In this document: piece after piece, positions 34,268-42,524 of the stretch
How positions within the stretch are numbered: the first letter of the stretch is position 1
Layout: every line of letters begins with the position of its first letter
Source of the DNA: JBGLNL01 sp046484125
Lineage (GTDB): Bacteria > Chloroflexota > Dehalococcoidia > SZUA-161 > SpSt-899
Assembly (NCBI GenBank): GCA_046484125.1
Contig: JAWOBX010000043.1
Span: 5,283 to 69,282 of the forward strand
Direction: 5' to 3'
Length of the DNA stretch: 64,000 bases
The notes under the pieces: generated by a model
Database searches by the model: none
What the model was told of the DNA's origin: nothing
The model's input: the letters and a program-made list of their open reading frames with translations, nothing else
Program-made: the position numbers and the translations under genes

Positions 34268-34332
34268 GAACACCAGTTACTATTGGCAGTGTTAATTGAC
34301 CATAACTGATCCGGATTGCTATAATTCCAGCG

Positions 34333-35172
34333 ATGATAGTTGACTTCCACACTCATATTGTCCCTCCTCAGATGAAAGAGCGGCGCGATGAATTGATACA
34401 CCAGGATACCTGCCTGGGTGCCCTGTATGCCGATCCGAGAGTAAGTATGGCAACGGCGGATGAGCTTATCGAGAGCATGGATCGTGATGGAATTGATATA
34501 TCGGTGGCGGTAAATATGGGGTGGTCGAGCCTTGAGCTTTGCAGGCGAACCAATGATTATATCATCGAATCGACTAGCAAGTATCGGGGAAGGATACTTG
34601 GATTCTGCATGGTCAATCCAAAATGGAAAGAGGCCGCGGCCGAGATTGAGCGATGCGCCTCCGGTGGCATTCTTGGTATTGGCGAACTTATGCCTCATCT
34701 CCAGGAATTTGATATTGGAGACAGGGATGTGATGGAACCGGTTATGGAGACGGCCCGCGCCAGAAACTTGATGGTTATGACCCATTCGTCGGAGCCGGTG
34801 GGACATGTTTATGCCGGCAAGGGCGATGTTGTGCCGGGCGCGCTCTACAGGCTGATCGATGGTTTTCAGGATATCAGGATCGTGTGTGCTCATTGGGGTG
34901 GGGGGTTACCCTTTTACGCGTTAATGCCGGAGGTTGAGAGGGCGATGCAGAACGTATATTTCGATACGGCGGCCTCACCCTTCCTCTATAAGTATCAGAT
35001 TTTCCAGCATGTTTCCGAGATATTCGGGGATGAAAAAATACTTTTTGGAAGCGACTTTCCCCTGATCACCCAGCGGAGAATAATCGAAGGCCTGGATAAA
35101 GTCCATCTGGACCCCGATGGAAAGCGGCGAATTCTGGGTGAGAACGCGTGCAGACTACTTGGTATATCCTGA
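34333..35172 (+). CDS. Amidohydrolase family 2 protein (decarboxylase-like)
   Basis: A 279-residue TIM-barrel metal enzyme of the amidohydrolase-2 group, which includes ACMSD-type decarboxylases and related hydrolases. Metal-site residues are visible in IVDFHTHIVPPQ (HxH, residues 2-13), THSSEPVGHVYAGKG near 150-165, CAHWGGGLPFYA near 190 and the Asp in LFGSDFPLITQRR near 240. The protein is cytoplasmic and has no signal peptide. It overlaps the next gene, thpR, by one nucleotide (TGATG). The substrate is not deducible; aromatic acid or lactone conversion are possibilities. Confidence 0.88.
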   Translation: MIVDFHTHIVPPQMKERRDELIHQDTCLGALYADPRVSMATADELIESMDRDGIDISVAVNMGWSSLELCRRTNDYIIESTSKYRGRILGFCMVNPKWKEAAAEIERCASGGILGIGELMPHLQEFDIGDRDVMEPVMETARARNLMVMTHSSEPVGHVYAGKGDVVPGALYRLIDGFQDIRIVCAHWGGGLPFYALMPEVERAMQNVYFDTAASPFLYKYQIFQHVSEIFGDEKILFGSDFPLITQRRIIEGLDKVHLDPDGKRRILGENACRLLGIS

Positions 35173-35756
35173 TGGCTGAAATACGTTCTTTCATAGCAAT
35201 TGATATACCGGACGAGGTCAAAAGCGAGATGGCGCGCTTGATTGACGCGATTAGACCGGGAAGGGAAAAGGATGTGAAGTGGGTGGATCCGAAGAACAGC
35301 CACTTGACGCTGAAATTCCTGGGCAATATCCAGGAGGACCTGATTGTAGAGTTAATAACGGTGCTGCAACACAGCGCACGCGATGTTAAACCTTTCCATC
35401 TGGAGCTGGCTGGATTGGGGGCTTTTCCCGGCCTGAAATCCCCACGTGTTGCCTGGGTTGGTGTCGGAGGTGATCTGGATGAGCTGAAAAGGCTGCAAAA
35501 GGGGATCGAGGTAAATCTGATGCCACTGGGCTTCAGTGAAGAACGGAAGGCGTTTTCCGCACATATTACGCTGGGAAGAACACGTGATAGAATAACTTCC
35601 AGCGGGCGTGCTGAGTTAGGCGAAGCTATATCGAAAGCAGGTTACCAGCGCGGTGTGCCGTTTACAATCGACAGCTTCGGTCTTTTCAAAAGTACCCTCA
35701 CTAAAACAGGGCCGATATATGAAAAAATGGGAACAATTGTCCTTGACACAGGATGA
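35172..35756 (+). CDS. thpR: RNA 2',3'-cyclic phosphodiesterase ThpR
   Basis: A 194-residue member of the 2H phosphoesterase superfamily (LigT-like), which opens 2',3'-cyclic phosphates on RNA ends. The two HxT motifs are HLTLKFLG (about residues 43-50) and HITLGRTR (about 130-137), and FIAIDIPDEV at the start is typical. The open frame begins earlier at 35148, but ATG 35172 overlaps the upstream TGA and gives the family start. It follows the amidohydrolase gene by translational coupling. Confidence 0.93.
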   Translation: MAEIRSFIAIDIPDEVKSEMARLIDAIRPGREKDVKWVDPKNSHLTLKFLGNIQEDLIVELITVLQHSARDVKPFHLELAGLGAFPGLKSPRVAWVGVGGDLDELKRLQKGIEVNLMPLGFSEERKAFSAHITLGRTRDRITSSGRAELGEAISKAGYQRGVPFTIDSFGLFKSTLTKTGPIYEKMGTIVLDTG

Positions 35757-35838
35757 AAAATGGTGATAAATTATTTTTAGCAGTCTTGATAATAGAGTGC
35801 TAAGGTATTTTCCATAACGAGTTAGAGGTGAAATAGAG

Positions 35839-36123
35839 ATGCCGATATACGAGTACAGATGTACTGCCTGTGAATCGTGTTTCGAGATGAAACAGAGTTT
35901 TGATGCCGAACCGGTATGCAGTTGTCCGAAGTGCAATAGTGAGGCCAGGCGGCAGTTCAGGCCGGCCCCGATAATATTCAAGGGAAGTGGTTTCTACGTA
36001 ACAGATTACGCGCAGGGTTCCTCCGCCACACTCTCAGGCAAATCCGAGGAGACGAAATCGGAGCCTGTTGTTTCGGCGGCAAAGGAAGCCAAGACGGAGA
36101 CACAAGCTACGCCGGACGAATAA
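35839..36123 (+). CDS. FmdB-type zinc ribbon protein
   Basis: A 94-residue protein with an N-terminal zinc ribbon: MPIYEYRCTACESCFEMKQS, then SCPKCNSEARRQFRP (CxxC pairs at residues about 8-11 and 32-35). The FmdB family is named from a regulator of the formamide/formate operon, but most members are uncharacterised. The last 40 residues are a polar, low-complexity tail rich in Ser, Lys, Glu and Ala. GAGG lies upstream of the ATG. The stop TAA overlaps the ATG of dtd by one base, so the two are coupled. Confidence 0.9.
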   Translation: MPIYEYRCTACESCFEMKQSFDAEPVCSCPKCNSEARRQFRPAPIIFKGSGFYVTDYAQGSSATLSGKSEETKSEPVVSAAKEAKTETQATPDE

Positions 36124-36587
36124 TGGAAGCCTTGATACAGCGCGTTTCTAAAGCCTCGGTCGAAGTAGAAGGTAGTTTGATAGGAAGAATTGGACCGGGG
36201 CTTTTGCTTTTTATTGGGGTAGGAAGTAACGATACAATTGAAGACGTTCGCTACATCGCGGATAAGGTTACCGGATTGCGTATATTTTCCGACAAAGAGG
36301 GGAAATTCAACCTGTCTGTTCTTGATACAGGTGGCGAGGTTCTGGTTGTCAGTCAGTTTACCTTACTGGCGGACACCAGAAAGGGCCGCCGCCCTGGTTT
36401 CACCAGTGCCGCGCCCCCGGAGCTGGCGGAGAGCCTGATAGACACATTAACAGGCTTGATACGTGATAATGGTGTGAGAGTTGAGACAGGTAAATTTCAG
36501 GCTCACATGATGCTCGAGATACACAATGACGGCCCTGTTACCATTCCCATACACAGCTCAGATCGATTAAGACCCCGAAAGACCTGA
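36123..36587 (+). CDS. dtd: D-aminoacyl-tRNA deacylase
   Basis: A 154-residue Dtd, which cleaves D-amino acids and mischarged glycine from tRNA. The two family motifs are present: SQFTLLADTRKGRRP at residues about 78-92 and the NDGPVTIPI block near 137-145, where the cis-Gly-Pro recognises the D-chiral centre. Length and N-terminus (MEALIQRVSKASVEVEG) match well; the last 10 residues are a short basic tail. It is coupled to the FmdB-like gene (TAATG). Confidence 0.95.
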   Translation: MEALIQRVSKASVEVEGSLIGRIGPGLLLFIGVGSNDTIEDVRYIADKVTGLRIFSDKEGKFNLSVLDTGGEVLVVSQFTLLADTRKGRRPGFTSAAPPELAESLIDTLTGLIRDNGVRVETGKFQAHMMLEIHNDGPVTIPIHSSDRLRPRKT

Positions 36588-36593
36588 AAGTCA

Positions 36594-36702
36594 TAAGGAA
36601 TCTTTTGAGGCAGGTGGTGACTCCGGGGGTCTGGGGGTGCCTCCAGATTCAAATTCCCCTGTGTTTGGGTAATTAAAAGGGGTTGATCGGGGTTACCATA
36701 AG
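36594..36702 (+). repeat. MITE-like intergenic repeat copy
   Basis: Begins ATAAGGAATCTTTTGAGG and ends GGGTTACCATAAG. Between them are GGTGACTCCGGGGGTCTGGG, a decayed second hairpin (TTCCCCTGTGTTTGGG) and AAAAGGGGTTGATCGGGG. It lies between dtd and the fur promoter. Confidence 0.75.
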
Positions 36703-36738
36703 CAAAATATTCCGCTCCATACTTTTCATCAGCACAGT

Positions 36739-36767
36739 TTGAACATAATGGTGTAGTGTGATAATAT
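36739..36767 (+). promoter_or_regulatory. Sigma-70 type promoter of the fur-feoA-feoB operon
   Basis: TTGAAC (36739-36744), a 17-nt spacer and TAATAT (36762-36767). The -10 box lies inside the palindromic operator, so a bound repressor would block RNA polymerase. Confidence 0.75.
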
Positions 36768-36795
36768 TGCTAATGGTAATCATTTGCAATATTAT
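36761..36795. promoter_or_regulatory. 35-bp near-perfect palindrome, probable Fur-family operator
   Basis: Around the central base at 36778, 15 of 17 base pairs are symmetric: ATAATATTGC on the left and GCAATATTAT on the right, with AATGGTAATCATT in the middle. The A/T-rich inner part resembles the GATAATGATAATCATTATC Fur box, and the length would hold two dimers. It starts 53 bp before the fur ATG and overlaps the -10 box. Recognition by the adjacent Fur protein is inferred. Confidence 0.8.
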
Positions 36796-36813
36796 GGTTA
36801 AGGGATACTTAAA

Positions 36814-37224
36814 ATGACGTCCAGACTTTCAGGACATCGCATGACCACACAGAGAAGATTGCTGCTCGATCTGATTCGTGATTCGGGGGAGCACCTGGAC
36901 GCTGATGATCTATACAGGCGTGCGAAGGAAAAGGACGCCAGAATAAGCCTCTCTACCGTTTACCGAAATCTGAGCCTTTTGAAGGAACTGGGGGTGGTGG
37001 TGGAGAGGAGCCTGGGAGAGGATCACCATTACTACGAAGTCAATACTGAACCCGAACATCATCATCTGGTGTGCCTTGGTTGCGGTGAGATTTTTGAATT
37101 TTCCTCTACATTAACAGAACAAATGAAATCATCTGTGGAGAAAGCGAGCCGCTTCGAGATCACCAGGGTAGAGATTAACATGCAGGGCTACTGCCCGGAC
37201 TGCCAGGAGAAGTATCGGCAATGA
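36814..37224 (+). CDS. fur: Fur family metal-dependent transcription regulator
   Basis: A 136-residue Fur-type repressor. The winged-helix domain covers residues 1-82, with RMTTQRRLLLDLI, ISLSTVYRNLSLLKELGVV and EDHHYYEV. The dimerisation domain has the metal ligands HHHLVCLGCGEIFEF (about 88-102) and CPDCQEKYRQ at the C-terminus, so a structural Cys4 zinc site is intact. Iron sensing is the likely role because feoA and feoB follow directly, with a 4-nt ATGA overlap; the PerR and Zur subfamilies cannot be ruled out by sequence alone. A promoter and a large palindrome lie in front, so it probably represses its own operon. Confidence 0.93.
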   Translation: MTSRLSGHRMTTQRRLLLDLIRDSGEHLDADDLYRRAKEKDARISLSTVYRNLSLLKELGVVVERSLGEDHHYYEVNTEPEHHHLVCLGCGEIFEFSSTLTEQMKSSVEKASRFEITRVEINMQGYCPDCQEKYRQ

Positions 37225-37463
37225 CCAGGAAGAAGCAAAGCACGATAGCCCGGATGAAAACCGGCCAGAGCGGAGTGGTGATTGAGGTAGGCCCGGGACT
37301 TGGAATGAGAAGACTGGAGGTCATGGGATTGCGTCCGGGGAAGAGGGTGACCAAGATAAGCGGCATGTTCGCCCGAGGCCCGGTCGTGGTTCAGGTTGAT
37401 GGCTTCCGCTTGGCACTGGGATTCGGCATGGCCAAGAAGATAATGGTCGAGGTGGAAATATAA
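37221..37463 (+). CDS. feoA: Ferrous iron transport protein A (FeoA domain)
   Basis: An 80-residue SH3-like FeoA protein. The fold is recognisable from SGVVIEVGPGLGMRRLEVMG, LRPGKRVTKIS and the closing FRLALGFGMAKKIMVEVEI. FeoA binds FeoB in the cytoplasm and supports Fe(II) uptake. Its ATG overlaps the fur stop, and feoB begins right after its own stop. Expression therefore follows the palindromic operator in front of fur. Confidence 0.93.
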   Translation: MTRKKQSTIARMKTGQSGVVIEVGPGLGMRRLEVMGLRPGKRVTKISGMFARGPVVVQVDGFRLALGFGMAKKIMVEVEI

Positions 37464-39173
37464 TTGAAGATACTACTGGCGGGCAACCCGAATGTCGGGA
37501 AGAGCGCGTTTTTCTCCCGGCTCACCGGCGTCAGGGTTACCGCGTCAAACTATCCTGGTACGACGGTATCATTTACCAGGGGATACCTGAAGGTAGGTGA
37601 AGAAACAGAGGAAGTTATTGACGTACCCGGCATATATACCCTCGACCCCACTTGTAAGGCTGAAGAGGTCGCCACCGAAATGCTCAAGGATGGCGACCTT
37701 ATTATTAATGTCGTAGACGCAACCAATCTCGAAAGAAATCTTTTTTTAACCTTGCAGCTGGCCAGAACCGGCCTTCCGATGCTAATTGCCCTCAATATGT
37801 GGGATGACACCAGGCACAGGGGTATAGACATTGACATCGAGAAGCTGGAGGCGTTGCTCGGTGTTCCGGTCGTACCAACTGTGGCGGTTACCGGGCAGGG
37901 AATAAAGGAACTCGTAGAGAGAATTCCCGAGGCAAAACCATCACCTGTCAGTGCCCAAACACACGATGAACTGTGGACCACGGTGGGTAGAATAGTTGGG
38001 CAGGTTCAGACCGTTATACATCGCCATCACACATGGCGGGAGCGGTTGAGCGACGCGACGATTCATTCCTTTACCGGAATTCCCATTGCTCTGGTGATTC
38101 TCCTCGCCTCGTTCTGGATAATAAGGCTGATAGGGGAGAGTCTGATAGGTTATGTCTTCGAGCCCCTGTTCGAAGAAGCATGGGAACCGGTCATAATGAG
38201 GTTGAGTGACGCCATGGGCTCAGGCGGGTTCTGGCATGATGTTCTGATAGGCGAGTTGATCGACGGAGAGATAGATTTTGTTGAATCATTTGGAATGCTG
38301 ACTACAGGACTGTTCATTCCCTTCGGGGCGGTTTTACCTTATGTTATCGCCTTTTATCTGGTTCTTGGAATACTGGAGGACGTGGGATACTTACCCCGTC
38401 TGGCCGTGCTGCTGGATAATCTGCTTCACAAGATGGGCATTCACGGTTACTCCATCATCCCAACGTTGCTCGGTCTTGGATGCAACGTCCCGGGTATACT
38501 GGCCACACGAATACTGGAAAGCCGACGTGAGAGGTTCATTGTCGCCACGCTTATATCCATCGCTGTACCGTGTGCTGCGTTGCAGGCAATGGTGATCGGT
38601 CTGGTGGGCGACGAGGGTATCCAGTACGTAGTAATTGTGTATGCAACTCTATTCGCGGTATGGCTGGTTCTTGGACTTATATTGAATCGTCTGATAAAGG
38701 GATTCACCCCGGAGCTGCTTATAGAAATACCCCCCTACCGCCTCCCGCCAACCCGCATTGTTGCTACCAAGCTATGGATGAGAACCATTGGATTCCTGAG
38801 AGAGGCGATCCCCATCCTGATGGCGGGGATCTTTGTAATAACAGTACTGTACGCGTTAGATGTTTTCAAGCATATCGCTGAATTCGTGAAACCGGTTGTA
38901 AGCGGGCTTTTCGGATTGCCCGAAGATGCCGCCGCGGCACTGGCTATCGGGTTCCTTCGTAAGGATATGGCAATCGGTATGCTTGGGGGGCTGGATTTAA
39001 CGGCAGGACAGCTTGTAGTAGGGAGCGTTGTGCTGGCGATGTTCTTCCCGTGTATCGCCAGCTTTGTCGTTCTTGCAAGGGAACTGGGTGCGAGGGGGTT
39101 GCTGGGAGCTACTGTAATCATGCTCATGGTCTCCCTGGTTGTTGGCAGCCTGTTAAATCTGGGCCTTTCATAG
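37464..39173 (+). CDS. feoB: Ferrous iron transporter FeoB
   Basis: A 569-residue FeoB, shorter than the about 770 residues of E. coli but within the range of compact forms. The N-terminal GTPase has G1 GNPNVGKSAFF, G2 NYPGTT, G3 DVPGIYTL and G4 LNMWDD (residues about 7-115). The membrane part begins near residue 205 and includes two Gate-type blocks, GYLPRLAVLLDNLLHKMGIHG style at about 312-330 and the IPTLLGLGCNVPGILATRIL segment near 333. The start is TTG at 37464, abutting the feoA stop. It moves Fe(II) into the cytoplasm under anoxic conditions, in line with the anaerobic gene set. Confidence 0.95.
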   Translation: MKILLAGNPNVGKSAFFSRLTGVRVTASNYPGTTVSFTRGYLKVGEETEEVIDVPGIYTLDPTCKAEEVATEMLKDGDLIINVVDATNLERNLFLTLQLARTGLPMLIALNMWDDTRHRGIDIDIEKLEALLGVPVVPTVAVTGQGIKELVERIPEAKPSPVSAQTHDELWTTVGRIVGQVQTVIHRHHTWRERLSDATIHSFTGIPIALVILLASFWIIRLIGESLIGYVFEPLFEEAWEPVIMRLSDAMGSGGFWHDVLIGELIDGEIDFVESFGMLTTGLFIPFGAVLPYVIAFYLVLGILEDVGYLPRLAVLLDNLLHKMGIHGYSIIPTLLGLGCNVPGILATRILESRRERFIVATLISIAVPCAALQAMVIGLVGDEGIQYVVIVYATLFAVWLVLGLILNRLIKGFTPELLIEIPPYRLPPTRIVATKLWMRTIGFLREAIPILMAGIFVITVLYALDVFKHIAEFVKPVVSGLFGLPEDAAAALAIGFLRKDMAIGMLGGLDLTAGQLVVGSVVLAMFFPCIASFVVLARELGARGLLGATVIMLMVSLVVGSLLNLGLS

Positions 39174-39297
39174 TAACATATATTTACAAAACATGAGAGG
39201 CTCTGGCGCGCGACTTGAATAATCATACAGGTAACGTTGACAATTCAGGGAGCGAAGTTGCTATGAATACCGGATGAAATATTGCCGGAAACCAGTA

Positions 39298-39326
39298 TTG
39301 TATCCGGCCTGACTCTCTGGTATACT
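39298..39326 (+). promoter_or_regulatory. Sigma-70 type promoter of a 78-residue orphan gene
   Basis: TTGTAT (39298-39303), a 17-nt spacer and TATACT (39321-39326) lie about 70 bp before the ATG at 39395. Confidence 0.6.
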
Positions 39327-39394
39327 CTCTTTATCCAGGCAGGGAGACGCCATTACCGGAATATGCTGTTAGCAATATATAAAAAGGAGATATC

Positions 39395-39631
39395 ATGACC
39401 GAGCCAGTATTTTTGCTAACTGATGGGGAGATAAAGGAGGTAGCCGAGACAGACAACGAGATATATAGCGGTGTGCTTGATATACACAGAGCGGTGGCCA
39501 AAGCGCAGTTGCGAAAAATATGGGATAGACTAACGGAGCCATGCAAAGAGCACCCGACAAATGTGGACCTTCTGATGGAAAGGCAACGATGCCCTGAGTG
39601 TATGAGAGAGTTCAAAGAAGAGCTGGATTAA
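39395..39631 (+). CDS. Hypothetical protein, 78 residues
   Basis: Not recognised. The protein is acidic and mostly helical, starting MTEPVFLLTDGEIKEVAETD, with a single CxxC near the C-terminus (RCPECMREFKEELD, residues about 66-69) and one further Cys in EPCKEH. The single CxxC could bind a metal as part of a dimer. Coding is supported by a strong AAAAGGAGATATC ribosome binding site and a good promoter upstream. It lies between feoB and tRNA-Glu and is probably a monocistronic gene. Confidence 0.7.
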   Translation: MTEPVFLLTDGEIKEVAETDNEIYSGVLDIHRAVAKAQLRKIWDRLTEPCKEHPTNVDLLMERQRCPECMREFKEELD

Positions 39632-39701
39632 ACATAAATTCGTGCTGGTGTCTGTTTTAAATGGTTGAGACTTCTGATACAATCAATATGCATCCCAAAA
39701 C

Positions 39702-39777
39702 GGCTCCATCGTCTAGGGGACTAGGACATCGGCCTTTCAAGCCGAAAACAGGGATTCGAATTCCCTTGGAGCCACCA
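39702..39777 (+). tRNA. tRNA-Glu (anticodon TTC)
   Basis: A complete cloverleaf: acceptor GGCTCCA pairs with TGGAGCC, the D arm holds GTCTAGGGGACTAGGAC, the anticodon arm TCGGC-CTTTCAA-GCCGA shows anticodon TTC, and the T arm has GGGATTCGAATTCCC. The discriminator is A and CCA is encoded. It is a single tRNA gene, not part of a cluster. The tRNA is a substrate of both MnmA (U34 thiolation) and, if present, the GatCAB system via related Gln charging. Confidence 0.97.
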
Positions 39778-39790
39778 CTTTATCGAGAGG

Positions 39791-39811
39791 AAGCTCTTTA
39801 CGGGCTTTTTC
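39791..39811 (+). terminator. Intrinsic terminator after tRNA-Glu
   Basis: AAGCTC and GGGCTT form a 6-bp stem (one G-T pair) with loop TTTAC, followed by TTTTC. It starts 14 bp after the tRNA end. Confidence 0.6.
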
Positions 39812-39989
39812 ATACAAGTTCAGAGCCTGTGATAATAACCGGGCCAATCGAGCGAGAACTGGCGGAAGAAATGGCTCCGGGCAATGGAATTCTCCCAGAT
39901 CAGCAGTTCAAGCCGGGAGAGATATCTTATGGTTAGAGCTGAGTTTTGTAAAAAGATCGGTACCGGGATACATTTTTCGGGAGGGAGAT

Positions 39990-40337
39990 ATGCACCTTTA
40001 TGAGGTACTTCAAGACATGAGTGGGAGTGAGGTCGAACTGTTTGAGAATAGAAACACCGGCCGGCTGGAGATCCGCCCGGCAGCGGAGGGCAGAAAGACA
40101 AGCATCTCCGGCCGGTACATCGGGGACGTCGGTGAAGATTATGTTGTAATTGAAGTGAAAACTGTCGGCGGTACTCATTTTGACGCGTATCCTTTCAGCC
40201 AGATAGTACTGCGAGACTGGGACGACAGGCTGGCCGGTGGGAGGCCTTCGAGAAAAAAGGCGGCACAGCCGGAGACCGGAACCGGGGGGCAGTCTCAGGG
40301 TCCAAGTCGGCAGCGAGACCAGGAATGGCTTAAATAG
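39990..40337 (+). CDS. Hypothetical protein, 115 residues, possible SH3/Sm-like barrel
   Basis: Not recognised. Residues 1-80 look like a small all-beta barrel: GSEVELFENRNTGRLEIRPA, ISGRYIGDVGEDYVVIEVKT, then GTHFDAYPFSQIVLRDWD. The alternation of short strands and the G-D-V-G-E-D-Y-V-V step resemble Sm-like or SH3-like folds, but no family can be named. The C-terminal 35 residues are polar, basic and rich in Gln, Gly and Ser, probably disordered. GGGAGGGAG lies 3-4 nt before the ATG, a very strong ribosome binding site. The 284 bp downstream (40338-40621) show no gene. Confidence 0.65.
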   Translation: MHLYEVLQDMSGSEVELFENRNTGRLEIRPAAEGRKTSISGRYIGDVGEDYVVIEVKTVGGTHFDAYPFSQIVLRDWDDRLAGGRPSRKKAAQPETGTGGQSQGPSRQRDQEWLK

Positions 40338-40621
40338 ACTGCCCATATAGTAAGGCGGTTGACGGGAAAAGGATGTGGCTAGTGGATGCCGCTGACCACA
40401 AGGCCTGAATCGGCCAACGCGGCTCATATAAAATACCCGGTTTCGTGAGATATCGCGGAGAAACCGGTAAGATATATCTGCAGGAAATCCCCCATACCCT
40501 CAGGAATTTAAAGCGCTTCAGATGCAATCCATTCACCCTGATTAAGCCGAAAAAGGCAATATGTAAGGCGATCACTTTACATAAAGCGCGGGTGATGTAA
40601 ATACTGGTGAGGTACCAATAA

Positions 40622-41527
40622 GTGGAAGAACAGATCGAACTGATCGTGGAGGAGACGGGCGGACGGCTTGATAGATACATTGCTTCTCATACGGAACTAT
40701 CAAGGGGATATGTTCAAAAGCTGATAAGGGAGGGGATGGTGCTGGTGGGGGGGAGAACCGCAAGGCCAAAGCGTAGTATCACGGTGAATGAGAGGATTCA
40801 TATATCCATTCCTGAGCCTGAAGAAACCGAGCTGGCCGCTGAAAACATATCCCTTAATATTGTATTTGAGGATGCCGATGTATTAGTTGTAGATAAACCT
40901 GCCGGATTGACGGTACACCCTGGTGCCGGTAAGAAAACGGGGACACTGGTCAACGCGATCCTGGCCTATTGCCCCGACCTGAGCGGGATAAAAGGTACCG
41001 TACGGCCGGGAATAGTCCACCGTCTTGACAAGGATACCTCAGGACTGGTGATGGTTGCTAAAAACGACCGTTCCCAGGCAAGTCTCTCTGAACAGGTTAA
41101 AAAGCGCGAAATTGAAAAGGGGTACCTCTCGCTCGTATCCGGCGAGCTTTCGCCAGCTGAAGGAGCGATAGAGGGACCCGTGGGACGCCATCCCGGTGAT
41201 CGTAAAAAGATGGCAATCGTCTCAGGGGGCAGAGAGGCGGTTACCCACTACAAAGTAGTGGAACATATCGGAAAATACACATTTCTGGAGGTTAGACCGG
41301 AAACGGGACGTACACACCAGATTAGAGTCCATTTCTCTTCAATTGGCTATCCGCTGGTGGGAGACGCTGTTTATGGTGGTGATACCAGACTGATCAAGAG
41401 GCAATTCCTCCACGCGCACCGGCTCGGGTTTCGGTTGCCGGGCAGTGGTGCCTACAGGGTATTTACCTCGAACCTGCCGGAGGAGCTGAGTCAGGTGCTG
41501 AAAGACATAGCCTTCAATAACGTGTAA
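40622..41527 (+). CDS. RluA/RluD family pseudouridine synthase
   Basis: A 301-residue pseudouridine synthase that isomerises uridines in rRNA or tRNA. An N-terminal S4 RNA-binding domain (residues about 13-60, RLDRYIASHTELSRGYVQKL) is followed by the catalytic domain, with the active-site motif IVHRLDKDTSGLVMVAKN (Asp near residue 142) and the closing RTHQIRVHFSSIGYPLVGD. The S4 domain and DVLVVDKPAGLTVHPGAG support an RluD-like enzyme. GTG 40622 is the only suitable start, without a good ribosome binding site. The usual partner lspA is not next to it. Confidence 0.94.
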   Translation: MEEQIELIVEETGGRLDRYIASHTELSRGYVQKLIREGMVLVGGRTARPKRSITVNERIHISIPEPEETELAAENISLNIVFEDADVLVVDKPAGLTVHPGAGKKTGTLVNAILAYCPDLSGIKGTVRPGIVHRLDKDTSGLVMVAKNDRSQASLSEQVKKREIEKGYLSLVSGELSPAEGAIEGPVGRHPGDRKKMAIVSGGREAVTHYKVVEHIGKYTFLEVRPETGRTHQIRVHFSSIGYPLVGDAVYGGDTRLIKRQFLHAHRLGFRLPGSGAYRVFTSNLPEELSQVLKDIAFNNV

Positions 41528-41624
41528 AATGCCGCGTGGTTTGGGAAAACCAGCAGTTAACGATGCCGGTCCGAAATTGAGGGTTATACCGGTTCGGCTG
41601 ATTTCTGTCACAGGCCACTTCAAT

Positions 41625-41654
41625 TTGCTCTGATTAATTCCACTGTGCTATATT
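41625..41654 (+). promoter_or_regulatory. Sigma-70 type promoter of the crotonase-dehydrogenase-thiolase operon
   Basis: TTGCTC (41625-41630), an 18-nt spacer and TATATT (41649-41654) lie 68 bp before the crotonase ATG at 41722. Confidence 0.55.
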
Positions 41655-41721
41655 ACCCCTTGGGGTTGGGTTGAGGAGGCTACTACTAATGACGCTCATT
41701 CCACTGATTAAGGGGTGTTCG

Positions 41722-42489
41722 ATGGCAGAAGGAGTAATCTACGAGAAAACTGATAGAATCGTAACCATAACCTTTAATGATCCCAGGGGCTTTCACTCGA
41801 TGAGTCCGGAATTGTTCAAAGCCTTCAGCGATGCGTTGATTCAGTTCAGGGACGATGACGACGCGCTGGTCGCGATCGTTACCGGAAACGGGAAAAAGGC
41901 CTTTTGCGCCGGAGCCGATGTAAAGAGTATGATACCAGCCCTGAGGGATAAAGACTACGTGCTGCCGCCTCTGATAACACGGGGACTTAACATCATGAAA
42001 CCCGTAATAGCCGCGATCAATGGGCTGGCGCTGGGAGGCGGACTTGAGATCTGTATGGCCTGTGATATACGAATCGCCTCTGATAACGCGAGGTTCGGAC
42101 AGCCGGAGGTCAACCTGGGACTGATGGCGGGGTGGGGAGGGACACAGAGACTGGCCCGGCTTGTGGGCCCGGGACTCGCATCGGAATTACTCTTCACGGG
42201 AGAGCCGATAGATGCGAAGGAGGCGTTACGGATTGGACTGGTGAATAAAGTGGTTGCGCAGGATGACTTAATGGCCACTGCCAGGGAGATGGCGGAAAAG
42301 ATATGCACGAAAGCTCCCCTTGGTATACGGGCTACTAAAGAGGCCATCTATCGCGGACTGAATATGGACCTTGAAGACGGGCTATATATGGAAAAGGCCC
42401 TGTTCGACTATATCCTGACAACCGAAGATTCATATGAGGGCATAAGCGCTTTTCTGGAGAAACGTCAGGCCGATTTCAAAAAGAGATAA
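41722..42489 (+). CDS. Enoyl-CoA hydratase (crotonase family)
   Basis: A 255-residue crotonase with both catalytic glutamates: LALGGGLEICMACDIRIA and RFGQPEVNLG (residues about 105-135). KAFCAGADVKSMI supplies the oxyanion hole, and GWGGTQRLARLVG is intact, so classical hydratase chemistry is likely. ATG 41722 is chosen over earlier starts at 41671 and 41690 because AAGGGG lies 6 nt upstream and MAEGVIYEKTDRI is the usual N-terminus. With the next two genes it forms a complete hydration, oxidation and thiolysis sequence for C4 or longer acyl-CoA. Confidence 0.93.
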   Translation: MAEGVIYEKTDRIVTITFNDPRGFHSMSPELFKAFSDALIQFRDDDDALVAIVTGNGKKAFCAGADVKSMIPALRDKDYVLPPLITRGLNIMKPVIAAINGLALGGGLEICMACDIRIASDNARFGQPEVNLGLMAGWGGTQRLARLVGPGLASELLFTGEPIDAKEALRIGLVNKVVAQDDLMATAREMAEKICTKAPLGIRATKEAIYRGLNMDLEDGLYMEKALFDYILTTEDSYEGISAFLEKRQADFKKR

Positions 42490-42524
42490 GCTCCGGCATT
42501 AGGTAAAAGCCTTAAGGAGGATAG

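Noticed and set aside
34019..34273. N-terminal extension of the antiporter
   Set aside because: The extra 85 codons pass through a repeat copy and are not membrane-protein-like; ATG 34018 starts directly before the first transmembrane helix.
34237..34893. 218-codon open frame antisense to the amidohydrolase, partly in a repeat
   Set aside because: The amidohydrolase has all its metal motifs; the antisense product has no domain and starts in a repeat element.
39661..39936. Open frame of 91 codons over the tRNA-Glu gene
   Set aside because: It reads through the tRNA and its terminator; the tRNA cloverleaf is unambiguous and the frame has no ribosome binding site.
40576..40601. Inverted repeat TTTACAT/ATGTAAA before the pseudouridine synthase gene
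   Set aside because: Only 7 bp arms in A/T-rich sequence with a 12-nt spacer; could be chance, and no matching regulator is nearby.
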